Shown piece by piece: positions 24,833 through 32,385 of a stretch of 32,831 nt of DNA; the stretch's first letter is position 1, and every line of letters starts with the position of its first letter. The notes below the pieces were generated by a model. That model had not been told where the DNA came from and made no database searches. It saw only the letters and a list, made by a program, of their open reading frames with translations. Location: contig CANOBU010000015.1 of the NCBI GenBank assembly GCA_947564425.1, positions 1 to 32,831 on the forward strand, written 5' to 3'. The translations under genes were made by a program, and so were the position numbers. This DNA is from an uncultured Eggerthellaceae bacterium. Its GTDB lineage: Bacteria; Actinomycetota; Coriobacteriia; Coriobacteriales; Eggerthellaceae.

Positions 24833-24952
24833 GCCGGAAGATCGGAAGGGGGCATGCACAAAGCGAGTTCCGCACGACGCGAAAAGCCCAGTGGGCTTTT
24901 CGCCAAAGCAGGACTGTCCGAGCGACTGCATGTCCCCTTCCGATCTTCCGGC
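24833..24952. repeat. 120-base nested inverted-repeat element
   Basis: The terminal arms 24833-24858 and 24927-24952 match at 25 of 26 positions, beginning GCCGGAAGATCGGAAGGGG. Between them, 24879-24889 and 24893-24903 form a perfect 11-bp hairpin (GCGAAAAGCCC, loop AGT). This long-arm, central-hairpin plan resembles a MITE or a folded non-coding RNA. It lies after the last Oad gene, and the central hairpin with its GGGCTTTTCGC side could terminate that operon. No target-site duplication is apparent at its edges and no open frame lies within. Confidence 0.8.
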
Positions 24953-24982
24953 CTAGCAACTTGCATTCGCTATATTCCGAAG

Positions 24983-26170
24983 CTAGATCCCGAAGATGGC
25001 CAGCAGGAACCCCGCCGCCACCGCCGATCCGATAACCCCCGCCACATTGGGCCCCATGGCATGCATCAGCAGGAAGTTCGAAGGGTTGGCCTTCTGCCCC
25101 TCCTTCTGGGCCACGCGGGCCGCCATGGGCACCGCCGACACGCCGGCCGAGCCGATCAGCGGGTTAATCTTGCCTCCGGAAAGCCGGTACATCAGCTTGC
25201 CCAGCAGAAGGCCGCCGATGGTGGCCATCTCGAAGGCCAGAAGCCCCAGCACGATGATGGCCAGCGTCTCGGGGGTCAGGAAGCGGTAGTACAGCGCCGT
25301 GCCTCCCACGGATACGGCCAGGAAGATGGTGACGATGTTCATCAGCGCATTCTGGGCGGTGTCGGACAGGCGGTCGGTCACGCCGGTCTCGCGGAACAGG
25401 TTGCCCAGCATCAGGCAGCCCAGAAGCGACGCCACCGAGGGGAGCAGCAGCACCACCACGATGGTCACCACGATGGGGAATATGATCTTCTGCCGTTTGC
25501 TCACGGGCCGCAGCTGCTCCATCTTGCACTCCCGTTCGGCCTTGGTGGTGAGCAGACGCATGACCGGCGGCTGGATCAGCGGGATCAAGGCCATGTAGGA
25601 GTAGGCGGCGATGGCGATGGGGGCCAGGTAGTCCGGAGCCAGCTGGGTGGTCAGCCAGATGGCCGTGGGCCCGTCGGCGCCGCCGATGATGCCGATGGAG
25701 GCCGCCACGTTGGCATCGAAGCCGATGGCGCCGGCCAGCAGGAAGGCGCCGAATATGCCCAGCTGGGCCGCAGCGCCCAGAAGCAGGCTCTTGGGATTGG
25801 CCAGCAGGGGCCCGAAATCGGTCATGGCGCCCACGCCCAGGAAGATGAGCGAGGGGTACAGCCCCGATTTCACGCCGATGTACAGGATATCCAGCATGCC
25901 GCCGTTATGGAATATATCGGTGATGGTTACGGTGCCGGCGGCGTATTCGTCCCACATCTCGGGATGGAACATCTGCGAGCCCGGCATGTTGGCCAGAAGC
26001 ATGCCGAAGGCTATGCCCACCAGCAGCAGGGGTTCGAACTTCTTGGCTATCCCCAGGTACAGCAGCAGGCAGGCCAGGGCTATCATGACCGGCTGGCGCC
26101 AGTCCGAGAACAGCAGGAACAGGCCGGAGGTCTCCCACAGCCTGAGCAGGATATCGGTCAGATTCTCCAT
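24983..26170 (-). CDS. oadB: Sodium-pumping decarboxylase beta subunit (OadB type)
   Basis: Membrane subunit that decarboxylates carboxybiotin and exports Na+. The 395-residue product has about nine hydrophobic helices; the family signatures GIIGGADGPTAIW (central Na+ site region, Asp in GGADGPT) and NFLLMHAMGPNVAGVIGSAVAAG at the C terminus are present. It is the last gene of the set, 22 bases after the biotin carrier, with only a weak ribosome binding site. Glutaconyl-CoA and methylmalonyl-CoA decarboxylases use the same subunit; the OadA-type partner in this operon points to oxaloacetate. Confidence 0.94.
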   Translation of the reverse strand: MENLTDILLRLWETSGLFLLFSDWRQPVMIALACLLLYLGIAKKFEPLLLVGIAFGMLLANMPGSQMFHPEMWDEYAAGTVTITDIFHNGGMLDILYIGVKSGLYPSLIFLGVGAMTDFGPLLANPKSLLLGAAAQLGIFGAFLLAGAIGFDANVAASIGIIGGADGPTAIWLTTQLAPDYLAPIAIAAYSYMALIPLIQPPVMRLLTTKAERECKMEQLRPVSKRQKIIFPIVVTIVVVLLLPSVASLLGCLMLGNLFRETGVTDRLSDTAQNALMNIVTIFLAVSVGGTALYYRFLTPETLAIIVLGLLAFEMATIGGLLLGKLMYRLSGGKINPLIGSAGVSAVPMAARVAQKEGQKANPSNFLLMHAMGPNVAGVIGSAVAAGFLLAIFGI

Positions 26171-26192
26171 CGTCGTCCGCTTCGCCTCTCGC

Positions 26193-26585
26193 CTAGATCA
26201 CGGCCAGCGTGTCGCCGGTGTTCACCATCTGCCCTGCGCTCACCGCGATCTTCTGCACGATGCCGTCGCAGGGGGCCACCACCTCGTTTTCCATCTTCAT
26301 GGCCTCGATCAGCAGCAGCACATCCCCCTCCTTCACCGTTTGGCCGGCCGTGACGTTCACGGACAGCACATTGCCCGGAAGCGGGGCGGCAACCACCGTG
26401 CCGTCGGTCGGGTGGGGGTGCGCAGGTGCCACGGTGCTGGGGCCGCCCGAGGCGGAATCGTGGGAGGCGGGCATGACCGGATGCTTCACGGGGGCCAGGG
26501 CCTCGTATTCGTCCAGGATGAGGGCCTGGCCCTCCTCGACCTCCACCTCGTAGGTGCGGTCGCGCAGCGTTACGATGTATTTCAT
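26193..26585 (-). CDS. Biotin carboxyl carrier subunit of the decarboxylase
   Basis: Carries CO2 on biotin between the carboxyltransferase and the membrane pump. The 130-residue protein has a short N-terminal beta segment (MKYIVTLRDRTYEVEVEEG), a Pro/Ala/His-rich flexible linker (about 33-62), and a biotinyl domain with EAMKMEN, in which Lys97 is the biotinylated residue 33 residues from the end. Its ATG overlaps the OadG stop in an ATGA arrangement. In many species this domain is the C terminus of OadA; here it is a separate gene. Confidence 0.95.
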   Translation of the reverse strand: MKYIVTLRDRTYEVEVEEGQALILDEYEALAPVKHPVMPASHDSASGGPSTVAPAHPHPTDGTVVAAPLPGNVLSVNVTAGQTVKEGDVLLLIEAMKMENEVVAPCDGIVQKIAVSAGQMVNTGDTLAVI

Positions 26586-26902
26586 TTCCTAACCTCCCTG
26601 ATGGAGATGAACCTCAGCTCGTTCAAGGGCTTCTTCAGCTCGTCCGCCACGATGGCCATGATGAGGGCCGCATCGCGGGGGTCGGTGTCGTAGAGCTTCA
26701 CATCGCCGGCGCTGCCGGGCGCCAGGGGCACGGGCGGGGCCGGAGCTTCCGCGGGGGCCGGAGCGGCGCCTTCCGGGATCGGCTCCCCCTTGGCCCGGGG
26801 TTCGTACATCATGATCTTTATCACCGCCATCAGCAGCAGCAGGACGCAGAACACCACGCAGATGCCCACGAAGGAATAGAAGAGGTAATCGCCTATGCTC
26901 AT
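26582..26902 (-). CDS. oadG: Small membrane subunit, OadG-like gamma chain
   Basis: Assembles the decarboxylase complex by linking alpha to the membrane beta subunit. The 106-residue product has one N-terminal membrane helix (about 8-30, FYSFVGICVVFCVLLLLMAVI), a Pro/Ala-rich linker, and a C-terminal soluble tail. The start at 26902 overlaps the alpha-subunit stop (ATGA) and the stop overlaps the next start the same way, so the three genes are translationally coupled. Members of this family diverge strongly in sequence; identity rests on topology, size and position between the alpha and biotin subunits. Confidence 0.85.
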   Translation of the reverse strand: MSIGDYLFYSFVGICVVFCVLLLLMAVIKIMMYEPRAKGEPIPEGAAPAPAEAPAPPVPLAPGSAGDVKLYDTDPRDAALIMAIVADELKKPLNELRFISIREVRK

Positions 26903-28293
26903 TCGTCCACCCGCCGGATGCTGTAGGATGCCCGCTTCTCCTCTTGGGTGCGGCGCTTCTCGAAGAAGGCCTCGGCCACGGGCGGGAAGGCTATGTAGGA
27001 CAGCACGTCCTCTTCGCAGCGGGCCCTGTCGCCCAGCTCCCTTTCCGCCTGCTCGAAGGCATCGGCGGGCAGGGTGTCGGCATAGCGGCCCTGTATGGGG
27101 GCCTCGCCCTTCAGGATCTTCTCGCGCACGGCCGGGTCGATGGGGGCGGGGGTGGTGCCGTATTCGCCGCGGCAGTAGGCCCGCACCTCCTGGCCCACGT
27201 TCTTGTAGCGCTCGCCGGCAAGCACGTTCTGCACCGCTTGGGTGCCCACCAGCTGCGAGGTGGGGGTGACCAGGGGCGGGTAGCCCAGGTCGGCCCGTAC
27301 GCGGGGCGTTTCGGCCAGGGCCTCCTCGTATTTGTCCAGGGCCCCCAGCATCTCCAGCTGCGACAGCAGGTTCGACAGCATGCCGCCGGGGATCTGGTGT
27401 TCCAGGCATTGCGTGTCGGTCATCAGCGAGATGGGGTTCAGGGTGCCGTCCTCCACGTATTCCTTGCGCACGCCCTTGAAGTACTCGGCCAGCTCGAAGA
27501 GCTTCGCCTGGTCCAGATGCACCCCGTAGCCGAGCTCTTCCAGGGCAACCGCCATGGTCTCGGTGGCCGGCTGGGAGGTGCCGCCGGCCAAGGGCGACAG
27601 CGCCGTATCGATCACATCGGCGCCGGCCTCGATGCCCTTCAGGTAGGTGAGGTAGGCCATGCCCGTGGTGCAGTGGGTGTGCAGCACCAGGGGCAGGTCG
27701 ACCGCATCCTTGATGGCCGAGACCAGCTCGTAGGCCGCCTGGGGCGTCAGGATGCCCGCCATATCCTTGATGCAGATGGAATGGGCGCCCATGGCCCGCA
27801 GCTCGCGGGCCAGCTTCTCATAGGATTCCCGGGTGTGCACGGGGCTCACCGTGTAGGACAGCGCCCCCTGCACCTCGGCGCCGGCTTCTACGGCCGCCGC
27901 CGTGGCCACCCGCAGGTTCTCCACGTCGTTCAAGGCGTCGAACAAGCGGATCACATCGATGCCGTTGCGCACCGAGGCGCGTACGAAGCGCCGTACGATA
28001 TCGTCGGGGTAGTGCTTGTAGCCCAGGATGTTCTGGCCGCGGAAGAGCATCTGCAGCTTGGTGGAGGGCATGGCGGCCTTCAGCTTGCGCAGGCGCTCCC
28101 AGGGGTCCTCGTCCAGGAAGCGCAGGCACACGTCGAAGGTGGCGCCGCCCCAGCATTCGATGGAATGGTAGCCGACGGAATCGAGCAGGCCCAATATGGG
28201 CTGCATCTTATCGAATGGCAGGCGGGTGGCGATGAGGCTCTGGCTGGCATCGCGCAGCACCGTCTCGGTGAATCCGATCGTTCTCTGGCTCAT
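26899..28293 (-). CDS. oadA: Oxaloacetate decarboxylase alpha subunit (carboxyltransferase)
   Basis: Transfers the carboxyl group from oxaloacetate to biotin. The 464-residue product is the TIM-barrel carboxyltransferase without a biotin domain. Metal and catalytic residues are present: Asp15 in RDASQSLIATR, Lys176 in CIKDMAGILTP (carbamylated in relatives), and His205 and His207 in LHTHCTTGMAYL. The usual RDAHQSL reads RDASQSL here, a substitution of a non-ligand His. The C-terminal conserved barrel-cap domain contains QIPGGMLSNL and GYPPLVTPTSQLVG. The start at 28293 has GGAGGAG 5 bases upstream. It leads the four-gene operon. A pyruvate- or other keto-acid-specific relative cannot be excluded. 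Confidence 0.94.
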   Translation of the reverse strand: MSQRTIGFTETVLRDASQSLIATRLPFDKMQPILGLLDSVGYHSIECWGGATFDVCLRFLDEDPWERLRKLKAAMPSTKLQMLFRGQNILGYKHYPDDIVRRFVRASVRNGIDVIRLFDALNDVENLRVATAAAVEAGAEVQGALSYTVSPVHTRESYEKLARELRAMGAHSICIKDMAGILTPQAAYELVSAIKDAVDLPLVLHTHCTTGMAYLTYLKGIEAGADVIDTALSPLAGGTSQPATETMAVALEELGYGVHLDQAKLFELAEYFKGVRKEYVEDGTLNPISLMTDTQCLEHQIPGGMLSNLLSQLEMLGALDKYEEALAETPRVRADLGYPPLVTPTSQLVGTQAVQNVLAGERYKNVGQEVRAYCRGEYGTTPAPIDPAVREKILKGEAPIQGRYADTLPADAFEQAERELGDRARCEEDVLSYIAFPPVAEAFFEKRRTQEEKRASYSIRRVDE

Positions 28294-28310
28294 AGGACTC
28301 CTCCGGCGCA

Positions 28311-28325
28311 GGGGGCCGTGCCCCC
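28311..28325 (-). repeat. GC hairpin in the oadA leader
   Basis: GGGGGC (28311-28316) and GCCCCC (28320-28325) pair around a 3-base loop, about 17 bases upstream of the oadA start and close to its ribosome binding site. It may influence translation initiation. Confidence 0.4.
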
Positions 28326-28366
28326 TTGTTTCCCTATGGTGTAAGGATTTCCGTGCAACGGAAGAG

Positions 28367-28372
28367 ATTATA
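28367..28372 (-). promoter_or_regulatory. -10 box of the Oad operon
   Basis: A consensus TATAAT on the minus strand, 74 bases upstream of oadA. No -35 of quality lies at 15-19 bases, so an activator may be needed. Confidence 0.5.
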
Positions 28373-28482
28373 GACCAAGGGGGCGGGAATTCCCCGGCGC
28401 GGCGGCAGGGGCGGTGAAATGGGCGTTCTGCGGCTTTCCGCTGGTGTTTTACCGCAGCTGCCCCCCGGTGCACGCCCCACGC

Positions 28483-28488
28483 TATAAT
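28483..28488 (+). promoter_or_regulatory. -10 box of the cyclophilin gene
   Basis: TATAAT, 49 bases before the start codon; no recognisable -35 at normal spacing (the region is C-rich). Confidence 0.5.
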
Positions 28489-28536
28489 GTCTTGCGATTC
28501 CGGAAAGCCCAGCGGGCACCCCGATGGAAAGGACCG

Positions 28537-29268
28537 ATGATGGAACAAGCTCAGAAGAAATCCCTGTTCGCCGTTTTGGCCGCGGCGTTGCTGATCGGAG
28601 CCCTGGCCCTGGCGGGCTGCAGCTCGTCTTCGACGGCCGCCTCCTCTTCCGAGGCATCCGACCTGCCGCCCCAGCCCTCCGAGGCGGGGGCTTCCTACAC
28701 CACCGCGGTGGATAGCTCCGACCCCTACGGCACGGGGACCCATCATGCGGTCATGACCATCGAGGGCTACGGCCCCGTCACCATCGAGCTCGATGCCGAT
28801 GCGGCACCCGTCACCGTTGCCAACTTCTGCAAGCTGGCGAACGACGGCTTCTACGATGGCCTGAACTTCTACCGCTTCGTCGACGGGTTCTGCATGCAGG
28901 GCGGCTCCTCGAACAACTCGGCTTCGCCGGCCGACGACGGCCTGACGCCCATCATCGGCGAGTTCTCCCTGAACGGCGTGCAGAACCCCTTGGCCGATGA
29001 CTTCAAGAAGGGCACCGTGGCCATGGCCCGCAACAGCAATCCCAACAGCGCCGGCTCCACCTTCTTCGTAACCCTGGACACCAGCTCCGGCGTATCCCAG
29101 AGCCTCAATGGCCAATACGCCGCCTTCGGTACCATCGACCCCGACGGCATGGCCGTGATCGACCAGGTGGTGGCAGACTACCTGCCCAACGTGGTGGACG
29201 TGCAGATGGGTTCCATCGACGATGAGTCCCAGCAGGCGAAGATAGAGTCCATCCGCATAGTGGATTAG
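28537..29268 (+). CDS. Lipoprotein peptidyl-prolyl cis-trans isomerase, cyclophilin type
   Basis: Predicted membrane-anchored foldase outside the cytoplasm. The 243-residue product has a lipoprotein signal: basic start, hydrophobic stretch and lipobox LALAGC with Cys28 as lipidation site, then a Ser-rich linker. The cyclophilin domain (about 65-243) shows PVTVANFCKLANDGFYDGLNFYRFVDGFCMQGG, including the catalytic Arg and Gln, NSAGSTFFVTL and AAFGTIDPDGM. GAAAGGA lies 5 bases before the ATG at 28537; ATG 28540 is equally possible. The stop codon overlaps the end of ahcY on the other strand by 4 bases. Confidence 0.93.
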   Translation: MMEQAQKKSLFAVLAAALLIGALALAGCSSSSTAASSSEASDLPPQPSEAGASYTTAVDSSDPYGTGTHHAVMTIEGYGPVTIELDADAAPVTVANFCKLANDGFYDGLNFYRFVDGFCMQGGSSNNSASPADDGLTPIIGEFSLNGVQNPLADDFKKGTVAMARNSNPNSAGSTFFVTLDTSSGVSQSLNGQYAAFGTIDPDGMAVIDQVVADYLPNVVDVQMGSIDDESQQAKIESIRIVD

Positions 29269-30515
29269 AACTTCCAGCTGCTCATGTATTCGATCTGCTC
29301 CGGGGTGAGCGTGTCGATGCTCACCCCGAGGGTTTCCAGCTTCACCCGCGCCACATCGTCGTCGATGGCCGCCGGCACATCGTAGACCTCGTTCTGCAGC
29401 TCATCGGCATGCTGGTACAGGTACTCCGCCGCCAGCGCCTGGTTGGCGAAGCTCATGTCCATCACGCTGGCCGGGTGCCCTTCGGCGCAGGCCAGGTTCA
29501 CCAGGCGCCCCTGGGCCAGCAGCACGATGGTGCGGCCGTCTTCCAGCGTGTATTCCTCCACCAGGGGCTTCAGCTCCTGCTTCTTCACGCTGTGGTCTTC
29601 CAGCCAGTCGATGTTTATCTCCGAGTCGAAATGCCCCGAGTTGCACAGGATGGCGCCGTCTTTCATGTTCTCGAAGGCCGGCGCGTCGATGACGTTGCAA
29701 TCGCCCGTCACCGTGACCCACACATCGGCGAAGCGGGCGGCGTCGGCGGCCTTCATCACGCGGTAGCCCTCCATATAGGCTTCGAGCGCCTTCAGCGGGT
29801 CCACCTCGCATACGATCACATCCATGCCCATGCCCTTGGCCCGCAGGGCCAGGCCGCTTCCGCAGTAGCCGAAGCCCGACACCACCAGGGTGCGCCCGCA
29901 CATCAGGCGGTTGGTGGCGCGGATGATGCCGTCCAGGGTGGACTGCCCGGTGCCGAAGTGGTTGTCGAAGCAATGCTTCGTGTTGGCGTCGTTGATGTTG
30001 AAGACGGGGTACCCCAGGGTTCCGTCGGCAGCCATGGCGGCCAGCCGCACCACGCCGGTGGTGGTCTCCTCGGTGCCGCCTATCACCCCGGCCAGCTTGT
30101 CGGTGAAGCGCGTGTGCAGGGCGGTGTCCAGGTCGGCGCCGTCGTCCATGATTATCTGGGGGTCGGTGGCCGCCACCGCGTCGATATGCGCGTTGTAGGT
30201 GGCGTCGTCCTCGCCGGCGATGGCATACACGTCTATGCCGAAGTCGCGCACCAGCGAGGCGGCGGTGTCGTCCTGCGTCGACAGGGGGTTCGAGGCGCAC
30301 AGCGTGACCGATGCCCCCGCGGCGGCCAGGGCGCGCATCAGGTTGGCCGTCTCGGTGGTCACATGCATGCAGGCGCCGATGCGCACGCCTTCCAACGGCC
30401 TCTCGCGGGCGAAGCGCTCGCGGATGCGTTCCAGCACGGGCATGTCGCGGGCCGCCCATTCTATACGCGCCAAGCCCTCGTCGGCGAGGGCGATGTCCTT
30501 GATGTCGTAGGCCAT
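29265..30515 (-). CDS. ahcY: Adenosylhomocysteinase
   Basis: Splits S-adenosylhomocysteine into adenosine and homocysteine, relieving product inhibition of methyltransferases. The 416-residue product is the shorter bacterial/archaeal form without the eukaryotic insertion. Visible motifs include MHVTTETANL, ASNPLSTQDDTAA, NDANTKHCFDNHFGTGQS with Lys180 and Asp184, the NAD-binding loop SGFGYCGSGLA, and GHFDSEINIDWL. The C terminus ends SSWKF rather than the KPDHYRY typical of long forms, which is normal in the short group. AAGGAG precedes the start by 5 bases. It overlaps the cyclophilin gene tail-to-tail by four bases. Confidence 0.96.
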   Translation of the reverse strand: MAYDIKDIALADEGLARIEWAARDMPVLERIRERFARERPLEGVRIGACMHVTTETANLMRALAAAGASVTLCASNPLSTQDDTAASLVRDFGIDVYAIAGEDDATYNAHIDAVAATDPQIIMDDGADLDTALHTRFTDKLAGVIGGTEETTTGVVRLAAMAADGTLGYPVFNINDANTKHCFDNHFGTGQSTLDGIIRATNRLMCGRTLVVSGFGYCGSGLALRAKGMGMDVIVCEVDPLKALEAYMEGYRVMKAADAARFADVWVTVTGDCNVIDAPAFENMKDGAILCNSGHFDSEINIDWLEDHSVKKQELKPLVEEYTLEDGRTIVLLAQGRLVNLACAEGHPASVMDMSFANQALAAEYLYQHADELQNEVYDVPAAIDDDVARVKLETLGVSIDTLTPEQIEYMSSWKF

Positions 30516-30735
30516 GAAGGCTCCTTCCCATGGAATGTGTTACGGGAAGAGGGTAGCACAAGCGGCGGTACCCGGATGCCCGGGCGCAGCCGGCTTCGGG
30601 CGCCCCTGGCGGCGAATGTGTGGGGAAGGTGGAGAATATTAACTTTCCCATGGCATCTGAGCAGGGGATATCCCTTTCAGGAAACCGTTGGGCACCTTAT
30701 GGGGAAATTCACGCGCAGAGGGGGTGCGGGGCGGC
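30516..30735. other. Divergent intergenic region, ahcY to glycosyltransferase promoter
   Basis: No gene is visible. The region contains a GC-rich dyad (GGGCGC near 30577 with GCGCCC near 30600) upstream of ahcY and an A/T-richer stretch near 30636-30655 (AATATTAACTTTCCCATGG). I looked for the SAH riboswitch expected ahead of some ahcY genes and did not recognise it. No confident ahcY promoter was found. Confidence 0.5.
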
Positions 30736-30741
30736 TATAAT
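30736..30741 (+). promoter_or_regulatory. -10 box of the glycosyltransferase gene
   Basis: A consensus TATAAT with a likely start near 30748. No clear -35 is visible. This placement means the in-frame open region upstream of 30853 is mostly leader rather than coding. Confidence 0.5.
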
Positions 30742-30747
30742 TCTGTA

Positions 30748-30852
30748 GATTCGCCAAGAGGCGGGTTGCGCGCCTGCGGGTGCGGCAGGGGAGGCCGGCT
30801 CCCCCGGTACAAGCCGGTAGTCGCGCAGGCGGCGCCTAAGAAGAAGGAAGTT
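30748..30852 (+). promoter_or_regulatory. Structured 5' leader of the glycosyltransferase gene
   Basis: About 105 bases between the predicted start and the GTG start codon. It can form CGCC-AAGA-GGCG (30754-30765), an outer stem of CGCCTGCG (30771-30778) with CGCAGGCG (30824-30831), and within it GGGGAG (30789-30794) with CTCCCC (30800-30805). The pairing extent suggests a structured regulatory RNA; I do not recognise a known riboswitch class. Positions are read by eye and approximate to a base or two. Confidence 0.35.
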
Positions 30853-32175
30853 GTGGTAGACCAGTTCTTCTCGCAGATATCGTTCGTGGATATCTTCAAT
30901 TTCAGCGTGTTCCTCGCATTCACCGTCTGCTATGCCTATCAATTGTTCTATATATTGAAGGTGCTCGTGACCAAGCCCAAGGCGCTCACGGCGAAGAAGA
31001 ACCACCGCTATGCGGTGCTCATCAGCGCCCGCAACGAGGAGAAGGTCATCGGCAACCTGATACATTCCATCAAGGTGCAGAACTATCCCGCCGAGCTCAT
31101 CGATGTGTTCGTGGTGGCCGACAACTGCACCGACGACACCGCCAAGATCGCCGAGGAGGCGGGGGCCATCGTGTTCCGCCGCCATAATACCGAGCTCATC
31201 GGCAAGGGCTATGCCCTGGATTTCTGCATCAAGGCCATCCGCGCCCAGTACGCCGACCGCGGCTACGAGGCCTATTTCGTCTTCGACGCCGACAACGTGC
31301 TGGACGTGAACTACTTCCGCGAGATGAACAAGACCTTCGACAACGGCGCTCTGGCCTCCACGAGCTACCGCAACTCCAAGAACTACGATTCGAACTGGAT
31401 CTCGGCCGGCTATGCCACCTGGTTCATCCGCGAGGCGAAGTTCCTCTCGCAGGCCCGCCTGGAGCTGAATACCAGCTGCGCCATATCCGGCACCGGCTTC
31501 TTCATCTCGGCGGAGATCCTCGACAAGGTGGGCGGTTGGAAATGGCACCTGCTGACCGAGGACATCGAGTTCTCCACCAGCTCCATCATCGATGGCGTGC
31601 GCATCTCCTATTGCCCCACGGCCGTGCTGTACGACGAACAGCCCATCACGTTCCGCGATTCCTGGAACCAGCGCTTCCGGTGGGCCAAGGGCTTCTACCA
31701 GGTGTTCGGCCGCTATGCCGGCCAGCTGGTGAAGGGCATCTTCACGCAGAAGCCGGGCCATCGCTTCGCCTGCTACGACATGCTGATGACCATCTCGCCG
31801 GCTATGCTGCTGACCATCATATCGGTGCTGTTCAACGCCGTCATACTGGTGCTGGGCCTCACGGGCGTCATGTCCACGGGCGTCATGGTGGCCTCGTCGC
31901 TGTCGTCCATGGCCTTCTGCCTGATGAGCTACATCATGTTCATGTTCGTGCTGGGCGTTATCACCACGTTCGTGGAATGGGATTCCATCCACTCGACGCC
32001 CGCCCGGAAGATCCGCTATATGTTCACGTTCCCGTTCTTCATGATCACCTACATACCCATCGCCCTGGTGGCCCTGGTGAAGAAGGCGGAGTGGAAGCCC
32101 ATCACCCATTCCATCGCCATGAGCGTGGAGGATTTCGAGGAAGTGCCCCAGAAGGGCGTCGGGACCATCGATTAG
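30853..32175 (+). CDS. Membrane glycosyltransferase, GT2 family
   Basis: Processive-type family-2 glycosyltransferase probably building or exporting a surface polysaccharide; donor unknown. With a GTG start the product is 440 residues: an N-terminal membrane helix (about 12-35), a GT-A catalytic domain with VLISARNEEKVIGNLI, VVADNCTDDT, the Asp145-Ala-Asp147 metal motif in VFDADNVLD, the TEDIEF acceptor-site acid, and Gln273-Arg-Phe-Arg-Trp277 (QxxRW), then four C-terminal membrane helices. GTG 30853 is chosen because AAGGA lies 4 bases upstream and a promoter lies inside the longer reading frame, which could start at 30688. It resembles BcsA/HasA-like and NodC-like enzymes in layout. No partner genes are adjacent. 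Confidence 0.88.
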   Translation: MVDQFFSQISFVDIFNFSVFLAFTVCYAYQLFYILKVLVTKPKALTAKKNHRYAVLISARNEEKVIGNLIHSIKVQNYPAELIDVFVVADNCTDDTAKIAEEAGAIVFRRHNTELIGKGYALDFCIKAIRAQYADRGYEAYFVFDADNVLDVNYFREMNKTFDNGALASTSYRNSKNYDSNWISAGYATWFIREAKFLSQARLELNTSCAISGTGFFISAEILDKVGGWKWHLLTEDIEFSTSSIIDGVRISYCPTAVLYDEQPITFRDSWNQRFRWAKGFYQVFGRYAGQLVKGIFTQKPGHRFACYDMLMTISPAMLLTIISVLFNAVILVLGLTGVMSTGVMVASSLSSMAFCLMSYIMFMFVLGVITTFVEWDSIHSTPARKIRYMFTFPFFMITYIPIALVALVKKAEWKPITHSIAMSVEDFEEVPQKGVGTID

Positions 32176-32385
32176 CTTCGCAGCCATCGGACCTGCGCTG
32201 CACCGGTGCTGCCGGCCGGGCCTTCAGGCGTATTCCCGGATGCATCGGGGCGGCCGTTCTGCTTAAACGGAGGGACGGCGGTCGGAAAATCCGTTTGATC
32301 CGGCGGCGTTTCCGTTGGGAATCTGCCCGGTCCGTGCTGCATGGCGCAGGGCGGAATGGCCAGACGGCCCTGCTAGGCTGCAGCC
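32176..32385. other. Intergenic region before comF
   Basis: No gene, clear terminator or clear promoter is visible in these 210 bases. They are GC-rich with several short CCGG dyads (for instance near 32200-32220) and a single A/T-richer spot near 32260. Confidence 0.4.

Noticed and set aside
24833-24952. Insertion sequence with transposase
   Set aside because: The element is only 120 bases and contains no reading frame; at most a non-autonomous element.
28294-29115. Minus-strand extension of oadA to 29115
   Set aside because: It is antisense to the cyclophilin gene, and the true start at 28293 has a strong ribosome binding site.
30516-30690. SAH riboswitch upstream of ahcY
   Set aside because: The conserved core and pseudoknot sequences of that class were not recognised on the minus strand.
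30688-30852. Glycosyltransferase coding from ATG 30688
   Set aside because: A consensus -10 box lies inside it, the sequence is unlike a family N terminus, and a ribosome binding site precedes GTG 30853.
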